Under the pieces are notes generated by a model. It did no database searches and was not told the origin of the DNA. It saw only the letters and a program-made list of their open reading frames with translations. From the NCBI GenBank assembly GCA_002914805.1, contig JXTB01000174.1, positions 524,966-588,965 on the forward strand: a DNA stretch of 64,000 nucleotides, written 5' to 3'. This DNA is from Parasponia andersonii (lineage: Eukaryota > Streptophyta > Magnoliopsida > Rosales > Cannabaceae). This document shows, piece by piece, positions 1 through 8,963 of this stretch (position 1 is the stretch's first letter; the number at the start of each line of letters is the position of its first letter). The translations under genes and the position numbers were made by a program.

Positions 1-1
1 A

Positions 2-408
2 CCGTTCGCCATGGTCTACGGGTCAGAGGCTGTGATCCCGACCGAAATTAGCCTTCCAACCCTTCGCTCCGAAGTGGTAATAGATGCCTCACTGAACGAG
101 CAACAGCTAAGCCGCAATATAGACCTCCTTGAAGAAACAAGGGACATGGTTCTGGTCCATCTGGCCTCGTACCACCAGCAAGCCAGGTCTTATTACGCAA
201 AGAAGGTTAGCGTTCTTCGGTTTAACGCCGGAGATTGGGTCTTAAAGGACAAAATAAGAAATTTTTCGAAGCTAGACTCTAACTGGGTCGGGCCCTACGA
301 GGTGATCAAAATGCTTGACAATGGCGTGCACGTTCTGAAAGAACTCAAGACCGGGAAGAGCCTACCTAACACGTGGAATGCCTAGTACTTGAAAAAATAC
401 CACTTGTG
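2..408 (+). pseudogene. Ty3/gypsy integrase, C-terminal fragment
   Basis: The reading frame is open from the window edge and carries the plant gypsy integrase tail: MVYGSEAVIPTE near the start, then the chromo-like/SH3 part with GDWVLKDK, NWVGPYEVIK and LPNTWNA. An in-frame TAG at 383-385 cuts the frame, and the usual closing residues (YLKKYHL) follow directly before a TGA at 406-408. A single C-to-T change of a glutamine codon would explain the TAG. Catalytic core residues lie outside the window. Not functional as it stands. Confidence 0.85.
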
Positions 409-551
409 AGATACATATAAATGCTTGTATTATTAAATAGCCTGATTCCAAAACAGATCAAGATGTCTGCTACACGGACTTATCCATTGGATTGGTATGT
501 AAAAGGGTCTGCCCCCAGTGCCAGAACCCTCAAACTATTTGCACAAAAAAA

Positions 552-1140
552 GATCGTACTATAGGAATCACATTGCGCAATAAAATTCTTGCCGGTGGCC
601 CAAGAAAACGTACAAAGAGGAATGAGCTGTGCAATAAAATACTTGCTAGAAGACCTCAAAAAAGATCATACAATGGGAATCACATTGCGCAATAAAATAT
701 TTGCCAGTGCCCCGAGACAATATATGAAGAGGAATGAGTTGTGCAATAAAATGCTTGCCAGCAGACCAAAAAAAAGATCATAGTATGGGAATTACATCGC
801 GCAATAAAATGCTTGCCGGTGGCCCGAGAAAACGTACGAAGAGGAATGAGTTGTCCAATAAAATACTTGCCAATAGACCTAAAAAAAGATCATACTATGA
901 GAATCACATCGCGCAATAAAATGCTTGCCGATAGCCCGAGAAAATATAAGATGAGGAATGAGCTACGCGATAAAATACTTGCCAGCAGACCTAAAAAAAA
1001 ATCGTACTATGGGAATCACATCGCGCAATAAAATGTTACCGATAGCCCGAGAAAACGTATGACGAGGAATAAGCTGCGCAATAAAATGCTGCCAACAGAC
1101 CTCATTAGGGATCATACTACGGAGATCACATCGCACAACA
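552..1140. repeat. Tandem array, 112-bp unit, about 5 copies
   Basis: The landmark GATCRTACTA-type motif recurs at 552, 664, 776, 888, 1000 and 1110, giving steps of 112 bp (the last 110). Each unit is two related halves of 55 and 57 bp, both containing a GGAATSA...GCAATAAAAT...TTGCC core, so it is a higher-order repeat built on a 55-57 bp monomer. It lies between the integrase and the antisense ORF of the gypsy element. Overlapping short Lys/Arg-rich ORFs here are by-products of the repeat. Copies decay toward 1140. Confidence 0.9.
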
Positions 1141-1195
1141 AAAGCTTGCCACTGATCCTCAAAAAACACTTGCACGATGGGGAAGAATTGAGCGA

Positions 1196-1425
1196 TAAGG
1201 CCCTCCCCAAAGAACACCTTAGCTACGCGCAGGCTAAAGGTAAACGGGGTCAGGGCCTACCCGTTGGAAGTAGACCCTCCCCAGGAGCACCTCAGCTACG
1301 CATAAGCCAAAGGTGAATAGGGCTGGGGTCTACCCGTTGGAAGTAGGCCACCCTAAAGAGTATCTTAGCTATGCATGAACTGAAAGTAAACGGGGCCAGG
1401 GTCTACCCATTGGAAGTAGGCCCAG
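1196..1425. repeat. Tandem array, 73-bp unit, 3 copies
   Basis: CTACCCGTTGGAAGTAG or a close variant occurs at about 1257, 1330 and 1403, a 73-bp period. Each unit also carries AGCTAYGC and a GGGSYDGGG stretch. It immediately follows the 112-bp array but is unrelated in sequence, so this spacer holds two independent minisatellites. Confidence 0.85.
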
Positions 1426-2070
1426 ATAAGACCAAACACGAAGACAAAAATTAAGACCAAATTCTGTTTATTATTGCTTGAATTACATAGTGTATGGTCG
1501 ACAGGGACAAAGACCCAGTATCTCTATCTGTCGAGAGCAGGTCTTAGACGGACTCGTAAGGACACGTCGGAGTGATAACGACCTGTTCGTTCCTGGTGAG
1601 ACCCGAGCCCAGGCCTTTTATTTTACAGCGATGGGTCCAAACAGGAGTCAACCAATCCCTAGAGTTGGTTCCTAGCATGTTCCCATTTGGGTTTGGAGAA
1701 GTCCAGCCATACTCGTGGATCAAATTCTGCTAAGACAAGTCATAATAGTAATTATACATCCACAAAGCTGGAACTCATATCCCGATCTCCAGAGCTAATC
1801 TTGTCAATCATAGTATGAAGGGAATTCACCAATAACTCCAAATTAAATATGATTGGGCCAGACCCAAAGGTCGGTCAAACTACTGACAAGGGAATGGCAT
1901 CGTATATGATATCCGACCCTGACCACGAATGCGGGCAACAAAAGAAAAAAAAAACAAAATAAATGTGAGAAAAGTACGCCGTTTTTATTATTTTAACATA
2001 TGCTTACAACAAGGGTCAGCTTTACACAATGCAATCAGTATTTTACAAATACACAAAAGAGCGAGGGGCA

Positions 2071-3219
2071 CTAATTACCTCCGGTGGGGGGAGCGATGCA
2101 GACTTCAGTGCTTGGCCCAGCTTTGGCAAGGAACAATATATCGGGGTCAGAATTGTCACTAGATAAGACGACCGCACTTGACCCTCCCCCAGTTAAAGCA
2201 CCAAGGCCAGGCTGACCCCCAGGAACCACCGTGGCTTGTTCTGGCAGACCGGAAGCAGGGACAATCTCTCTGGTGACAGAGGCAGATGTAGAAGGCCCGT
2301 CTTTTTCTTCGTCGAGCATCTTCAGTATGTCAGTAGGGTACACGATGTTAATCTCATCCCCTAACTGCTGCATGTAGTACCTGACAGAATAATGGTTCCT
2401 CTCGACACCTTTCTCCTCATCGAACTGGTCTGGTGTCACCATTTCCACGTGGCTCTCGAATTCCATGTTCTCTCAGCCAGACCTATAGCTCTCTGCATAA
2501 AGGATGTCCACCTGTTTCTGGTACCTTATCTTCAGCTTTTCTGCGTCTGCCAGCCTATCTCTCAACGCCGCTAGCCTCAGTTCTGCTTACCGCTGTGACA
2601 AGTCGATCAAAAGAGTGTCAATATCGGAGAGATCTTCGCCGTGCCTGCGAGATAGCCCTAAATGAGCTTCCATCAGTTTATGATGATCCGGATAAAGATG
2701 TTGGATTACCTCGTTGGACCAGTCGAGTCGGTGCTGTAGAGAATGGGCTTGCAACTTAGCTTTCGCCTCGGTTTTCCTCGCCTTCTTAGCCTTGTCGACA
2801 GCTCTATCGCAAGCAATAAAAGCCAGCTCCATCTCCGCCCCTACGCTCTGGAGCTCCTGCTCCTTGACCTTGAGCTCGGCTTGGGTCAACCTGGTAGCCT
2901 CAGCCTCCGAGAGCAGACCTGGGACCCCAGCTTCGAGAGACTGGACCTTCCTATCTGTCTCGGCCAACTTGGCGACCAGCTCCTCACGCCTAGCCCTCTC
3001 GACGCTCAAAATATGGGCCACCGCGCTGCTGACCCTACCCTCATCCAGGCTCTGGTACATGTCGAAGTCTGCCCTCAATGTGGCAAGGGCGACCTCGCTC
3101 TGCTCAGTCATCATAGCACGGGCGTTCAACTGCCTAGTCAGCTCACCGACATGAGAGGAATAAAAGGACTGGACAGTTGCTAGCTGTAGAATATAAGAAA
3201 GGGTGTCAGTGTTCAGCAA
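2071..3219 (-). pseudogene. Antisense coiled-coil ORF of the gypsy element
   Basis: One minus-strand frame of 383 codons is interrupted only by a TAA at 2587-2589 and a TGA about 35 codons further on, so it was recently a single ORF. Its first about 210 residues are rich in Ala, Glu, Leu and Lys with heptad-like spacing (LRADF, LAETDRKVQSLE, VKEQELQSVGAEME), indicating a long coiled coil; the C-terminal part is acidic and Gly/Ser-rich. There is no catalytic motif. The position, antisense between integrase and 3' LTR, matches the accessory antisense ORF known from Tat-type elements. The N-terminal plant-specific domain usual in such ORFs is not visible, so this may be a short version. Confidence 0.7.
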
Positions 3220-3334
3220 AAATGCCGAAAATGTAGAGGTGACGATCAGATGACCAAACCTGTGGATTTGAGAAAGCTGGAATACTTGGGGATTTTTGTA
3301 AAGTAAAAAATGAGCACAAGCGCGGTTTTTATAG
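3184..3334 (-). promoter_or_regulatory. TATA box and leader of the antisense ORF, with possible 5' intron
   Basis: On the minus strand CTATAAAAA (3334-3326) is followed by a T/C-rich leader. A donor-like CACAG/GT at about 3260 and an acceptor TTCTACAG ending at 3184 would remove a 76-nt intron just before the coiled-coil frame. The antisense unit therefore looks to have its own RNA polymerase II promoter, separate from the LTR. Splicing is inferred from consensus only. Confidence 0.45.
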
Positions 3335-3560
3335 AAGAGGAGTTGAAAAGTCTACCCTGGAGGAGAACAGTGTAAGGAAGATGGAAGTACTAGAATTTCA
3401 AAATTTGAAAAAATCGTGATACGGGTTGGCGTGCACCAGTGTCAGTAATTGGGAAAAAATGACGGTAATGAGCCACGTGTACCTTTCGAATTAGCGGACT
3501 GGAGGCACGATTTCCCTAGTTGATGGATGCGAATCTATCAAATAGGGAAATGAGGGCAGT

Positions 3561-4596
3561 TGTGGGGTCCGCTCCTAGATCACGTACCATGTAGATGATT
3601 AAGTGGTAGAACAGGTCACGAGAGGGCACACCGTCCGACACGTATCCAGAAGGACCGCTTAAAAGCCACACAAGTCACACGTGATACTGTATGGGCCCGT
3701 GGGCTTTCAGAGGCCATAACTGAATCCATCCTAGACCCTTGACGGGTTCGGCCCAGTCTAATTCTTACCTCGACAGCTAGGGGTCAAGAGTCTCGCAGGT
3801 CTTCCGCCAAAAGAACATTGAAGGCAGCGCACTGCTCTAGACCCAGACAAGGTATCTAATGCAATCCTGGGTAGGTGTGCGCATTAGACAAACCGTCCTT
3901 ATGGGCTCGTGGGCTGTCGGAGGCCAGGGCCGAGTCCATCCTGGACCCTAGACGGTTTCGACCTAGTCTAATTCTTACCTCGACAGATGGGGGTCAAGAG
4001 CCTTGAGGGTCTTCCACCAGAAGATTATTGGAGGCAGCGCACTGCTCCAGACCCAGACAGAACATTTAATGCAATCCTGGCTAGGTGTGCGCATTTTGGG
4101 TAGATATGTGCATTGGGCAAACCGTCCTGACAGGATGGTGGCTTGTCAAAGTCTTGCCCCTGCCAGACTCGAGCCATAGGGGACGGCGGAAAGTAGGTCA
4201 CGGCGATGCAATGGAAATTACGGTAACTACGACCTGTGATTTCTAGAGTAAGTCATGATGAGAAAAAGTACTCGATCCTGGGATTGAGAGCCAGGAGGCT
4301 CTCAGTTCTAGGACTATATATATATGAGCTATGCATCCCCATGAGGATATAGACACATACAAAGAAAGATGTATAAAAATTTATAAGCAAGAGAAAAATT
4401 TAATCTTTGCTACTCAATCTTAGGGACAAACATCTAACTTAAGCATCGGGAAGTCTTTGCAAGTGGCCACTCCCGCCTCTCTGACCTGACCTAAAGTCAA
4501 AAGTACTCTGGGATAATGAGGATACGTGAACAGTTGATAGATATAATATCAATAATTCAGAGACACGTGAACAGCTGGTAAAAATCGTCACCAACA
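3561..4596 (+). repeat. 3' LTR of the gypsy element
   Basis: Bounds are inferred: a purine-rich stretch (AGGGAAATGAGGGCAGT, about 3544-3560) precedes TGTGGGGTCC, and the sequence ends CACCAACA at 4596 before AT-rich flank of different composition. A TATATATATA box at about 4315-4326 would be the LTR promoter. It contains a 210-bp internal duplication. The left bound is uncertain because no second LTR is in the window. Confidence 0.55.
3691..4129. repeat. 210-bp direct duplication inside the LTR
   Basis: Copy 1 begins ATGGGCCCGTGGGCTTTC at 3691 and copy 2 begins ATGGGCTCGTGGGCTGTC at 3901; both run through TCTAATTCTTACCTCGACAG and GCAGCGCACTGCTC to AAACCGTCC. Copy 2 has about 20 extra bases near its end from a small GTRTGYGCATT duplication. 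It lies upstream of the TATA box, that is in the U3 (enhancer) part. Confidence 0.9.
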
Positions 4597-5961
4597 CTTA
4601 CCCTAAATTTTTAATAACAACAAATTTATACTTTCAAATTGTGTACGATAACAAAATTATCCTTATTTTTATATCTCTAACAATCAATTTAGGAAAAGGG
4701 GCCATATTTGCACCACGGTGGCATAAAGACACCTTTATTATTTACTAAAAGACAAAAAAGGATAAATAATAGAAAAGTTCTATAAAAATTGATAAATGCA
4801 TCCATTTCCTTCATTATTCTAGCGTCAGCCTCTTTTGTTTTTTTATTGATATTATTTTCTCATTCTGTTAATTTCGTTTCCTTCAGTCTCCTTATACTCC
4901 TACTAATAATTGAAGATAACATTTTTTTAAAAACTAGAAATTCATACAATAATTCTCTCTTTATTAAATCAATAATTTGAATGTGTTTTAATTATCTCGT
5001 AAGCTCGTAAAATAATTATCTCTTCTTGCAAATGCACCCTCTATTACTATTTATTCTCTCTCTCTCTTTTTGGAGGGGAAAGGGGACGTTCTTTTTTCTT
5101 TGAACTAAATGCCTTTATGATCTTTTTTTTTTTTCTCTGATTTCCCGTTCTTCACCAAAGCTAGAAGAAGAAATAATAGAAGCCATTGTCAAATTTCAGT
5201 ATGTATACAATTATATGCAGCCAAAATAAACGAGATCTTATAGAAATATACAAAAGAGATTGACCATTTGATTCAGTTAAAAACAAGAAAAAAAGAAGGA
5301 CTGAAATAATTAAAAAGAAATAGAACGAGTGGTGAGGAAGAAAAAGGTATTTAAGGGATTAGGAAAACATAATTATAAATGGACATGGGTGTGCTTTTTT
5401 TGTTTAAATTAGATAGTTTAATTAAAATGTCCGTTATGATTTTTTTTGTGAAGATTAGGAGTGCTTATAGTTTATATAGGGTGTAAATATAGCTTCCCTT
5501 TAGGAAAATTATTCTCCCATAACATTTCAAAATTATCCTTCTGATATCTTTGTGACAGTTAATTTGCAAAAAAAATATTGCATTTTTCTAAAACATATTA
5601 GAATGGATAAATTTGTTACCATATACAAATCTAATGGTTAAAAGTTTGTCATTCATAGAAATACATGGTCAATCAAAAGATAAACGTGAAATCTATAGGA
5701 AAAATGTGTATGTTTTTCCAACAAATATTAACAACTATAATACGATAATTATTTATTAACAATTTAAAAAAATAAATCTTGGTAGGCTATACTTTCTATC
5801 ACATTTTCTCCGAAAGGGAGAAAAAAAAAAAAAAAACTTCTATCACATTAAAAACTTATAAATTACATCCATAAAAATGTTGAAAGAGAGAAACATACAT
5901 ATGTCTTTTTTCTTTTTTTTTGGTCGGTTTGTCTACTTTATATACCAAAATCGATATTAAT
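4597..5961. other. AT-rich intergenic stretch, no gene seen
   Basis: Simple T and A runs (for example around 5117, 5822 and 5910) and a CT-rich patch near 5056. The only long ORF (4789-4980) is a hydrophobic, low-complexity frame without recognisable features. Confidence 0.6.
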
Positions 5962-6029
5962 GCTTTGTTTGGTAGGAGGAAAGAAGGAGAGTAGGAAGGA
6001 TGGTAAATTAAGGAAGGATGGGGAATGAA

Positions 6030-8392
6030 GTTAAAACACCATCTTAGATCTTGTGTTAGAAGAGATACTATTAATATAGGTCAACTAATAATATCACGTG
6101 AAATGACTCTTCATGGTCGCAAAGTTGATCTTGAAAATTTTTGTGATTTGATGACTTAAGCTATTATAAAGCATAATTTGCCTTTTCAACTTATTGAGTA
6201 TGAAAGAATCATAGTTTTATTTGAATATGTGTATCGTGATATAACACTAGTGTCTAGGAATATTGCTAAAGTTGAGGCTCTTAAAGTTTACAATAAAGAA
6301 AAGACAATAATCAAGGTTTTGTTAAAGACTGTTCTAGGTAGAATTTGTTTCACAATCACATCTGATAGATGGTCTTCTTTAACTAGTGATGGATATATTA
6401 TCTGCATACTACATAGATATAGATTGGAAGTTAGGAAAAAAAAAATTTGAACTTTAATTTTATGCTACCTCCACACAATGGAATAACACTATCTGAAAAA
6501 CTTTATAGCATGTTTTGTGAATGAGGGGTTGAAAATAAGGTTTTTAGTGTAACTTTAGATAACACTACTGCAAATGATGCTTCAATTGATATGTTGAATG
6601 AACAACTAGATTTGAAAAAGATTTCTACTTTACAATGGTGATTTCTTTCATACGAGGTGTTGTGTATAGATTCTAAATCTGATTGTGCCACATGGATTGA
6701 AGGAAATTGATGCTTCAATTCTTAAGATACATGATACTATCAAATATCTTAAGTACTCGTTAGTTAGTAAGCAAAAATTTAAAAAGTATGTCAATTTAGT
6801 GTCAGTAGGCAGGAAGAAAGGATTGTGTTAAGATGTGAGTATAAAGTGGAACTCTACCTATCTAATGCTTGATAGTGCTTTATGTTACCGTCGTGCTTTT
6901 TAACATTTAGAGTTGAGTGATTCAAACTAAAAATTTTGTTCTTTAATATAAGAATAAGAGAAAATTAAAAAGATTACAATGTTTTTGAAAATGTTTTATG
7001 ATGCAGCTCTTAAATTCTCTGGCTAAAAGTATTCTACAACAAATTTATACTCTCTTGCCATTTATAAGTGTTGTCTAGCTTTAAAGTACTACAAAAAGGA
7101 GAGTGATGATCCATACATGATGTTTATGATATCTCGTATGTGGACAAAATTTCAAAAATATTAGTTTGAGTTTAATGTGACATTGGCCATAGCATGTATT
7201 TTGGATCCTCGATACAAGTTGAAAATGGTTGAATTTGCATATAAAAAGATTTATAGAAATGATTTTTTAGAGCCATTTGATAGAATAAAAGAGAAGTTGG
7301 AACTTTTATTCAATAAATATAAATCTCAATCAATTGCAAGTTCGACAATTTCTTCGCAACAAACTATTTTCGTTAAACCTGAATAACGTGTGAGAACCAT
7401 TGAAGATGAAGCTTTCAAGGTATATGTTAGTGAATAATAATTTTTATATGTGGGTACTATGTATATACAAATGCTTAATTATGTATTCTTTGATTTAGGA
7501 AGTTGATGAGATGGATTTAGAGTTCTTCTTCTACTCAGAAAATACTATTAGAGCTTTAGTTTGATGAGCCAAGATTTGAAAGAAATTATATTTTGATATC
7601 CTTGTCTTTTGGAAATCTAATCAATTTCGTTACTTTTACCTATCTAAAATGACTCGTGATATCTTGAGTATCCTCATTTTAACAGTCTTTTCCTTTAGTA
7701 TTGATGGGCACGTGCTTAATCAATATTGTATTACACTTAAACCTATACAATTATTTGTATAAGAGATTAGTTATTTCGTAAAAAAAAAAGTAACATTGTA
7801 CTTTTTATTTTATAGTGTGATTCTATTTTTCTATGTTAACTAAATTAACTTTCATATTTTTCAATATTCTTTAAATACAACTGAACTAATGGATGAGCTC
7901 ACAAAGGATGTTTGCCAACTTAGCTTGTGTGAAAATGAAAATACTGCTTAAAGTTCAAGTTCTGTTACACTTGAAAAATAACTTTAGGAAAAATATTATA
8001 ATTTATGCTTATTAGAACTAATTTATATTTAGATTATGTTTTTACGTTTTTATTTGGACGTTTTATGTTTTGGATTAGGGTTAGATTTTGTGTGTCAAAC
8101 AGGTTAAATAGTATTAAAATTATCAAATAGGTGTTAAACATGTCAATCGAGTATTAAATGGGTTAAATAGGTATTAAACGAGTGAGAAAGGGTTAACACG
8201 ACACGACATAACCCTTTTATAAATAGGTTAAACAGTTCATGTCGTGTCAACCCGTGTATAAATATGTCGTGTTTAGGTTTTAACTTTTGACATGATTAAT
8301 AAATATGTCGTGTTCGTGTTAGAGATTTACCTGTAATGTATGGACCTCGATACGACACGAACCTGGCACAGGAACACGAATTGCCACCCTTA
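6030..8392 (+). mobile_element. 5'-truncated hAT transposon
   Basis: A hAT transposase frame is followed by a 3' region (about 8085-8392) rich in the ACACGACACGA / TGTCGTGT motifs known from plant hAT subterminal regions. It ends at 8381-8392 in TTGCCACCCTTA, which reads TAAGGGTGGCAA inward, the usual hAT terminal sequence. No matching 5' end is seen before 6030, so the left end appears lost. Confidence 0.7.
6045..7760 (+). pseudogene. hAT (RICESLEEPER-like) transposase pseudogene
   Basis: Translation over several frames shows the order of plant hAT transposases: LPFQLIEYERI and ICFTITSDRWSSLTSDGY (6178-6400, start of the RNase H-like domain), an FFHTRCCV..ILNLIVPHGLKEID stretch (about 6645-6720), IKWNSTYLMLDSAL (about 6840), a DPRYKLKMVEFAYKKIY block (about 7205) and a weak C-terminal dimerisation region (about 7550-7760). 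The BED zinc finger is missing and many stops and frameshifts break the frame. A dead copy; the fragments are too scattered to code for a working enzyme. Confidence 0.85.
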
Positions 8393-8735
8393 GAGAATGT
8401 GAAAGAAAGAGATGAAAGTGATAATCTCATATTTTGTTTGATAAAAAATATGAATAGTGAAAATGATAGAGAATATTTATTTATAAAATTACTATAATAC
8501 TTATTTTGTAATTATTTAAATAATTATTTTAAGGGATATATATATTAATCCCTCTTTTTTTTTCTTTATTTCTCTTGAATCCTTCTTCTAAAGTTGGAGA
8601 AGTGAAATTTTAAGAAGATCGACTTATCGACTTCTCACTCTCAACAACTCTTTCCATCCTTCCACTCGTCCTTCCTACTGAACAAAAACAAAGCCTGAAG
8701 GGTAAAGATTGGAGGAGAGAAATTTTTGCACTGAT

Positions 8736-8822
8736 TGGGCTTGTGGGCCACAGTTCATAGGTAGGCCAGACAAACACTCCATTGGGCCTTGACTAACACA
8801 CAACCCCTCAGTCAAGGCCCAA
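8736..8822 (+). promoter_or_regulatory. Site II (TGGGCY) cluster upstream of the LOS4-type helicase
   Basis: TGGGCT at 8736, TGGGCC at 8744 and 8783, and the reverse GGCCCA at 8816. The last two form a perfect 12-bp inverted repeat (TTGGGCCTTGAC at 8782-8793 and GTCAAGGCCCAA at 8811-8822). TGGGCY elements are known TCP-factor targets in plant housekeeping genes, which suits a constitutive RNA helicase whose ATG is about 140 bp downstream. Confidence 0.6.
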
Positions 8823-8963
8823 AAAGCTCCGCGTACTTGGTACGCTTGGGAAGTGTAATATAACATAACTTACGACTCATTTGCCAGAATATTTCAGAAG
8901 ATCCTCCGCTCACTCAAGAATTCACAACCGACTCGACTCTGAAGCTCGTAGTTTCCCCCATCC

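Larger units (their letters stand above)
1..4596 (+). mobile_element. 3' part of a Ty3/gypsy (Tat-like) LTR retrotransposon
   Basis: Seen in order: the C-terminal end of a gypsy integrase, a block of 112-bp repeats, a block of 73-bp repeats, a long antisense coiled-coil ORF, a purine-rich stretch before 3561, and a TG...CA bounded LTR ending at 4596. The order integrase, repeats, antisense ORF, LTR is what is known for Tat-lineage (Grande/Retand-like) elements. The 5' part lies outside the window, so neither the 5' LTR nor a target-site duplication can be checked. Confidence 0.75.
5962..8694. repeat. Outer inverted repeat arms bracketing the hAT remnant
   Basis: GCTTTGTTTGG...GTAGGAAGGATGG at 5962-6003 matches the reverse complement of 8654-8694 (CCATCCTTCC...CTTCCTACTG...CAAAGC) with a few gaps. 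Arms of about 42 bp begin and end with GCTTTGTTT. This resembles the ends of a MITE or other TIR element that was later split by insertion of the hAT element. No target duplication is convincing. Confidence 0.4.

Noticed and set aside
552..1140. CRISPR-like regular repeat
   Set aside because: The unit is 112 bp with no unique spacers, in a eukaryotic retroelement; it is an ordinary minisatellite.
4789..4980. Hydrophobic 63-aa ORF
   Set aside because: Low-complexity AT-rich frame, no context, no conserved residues seen.
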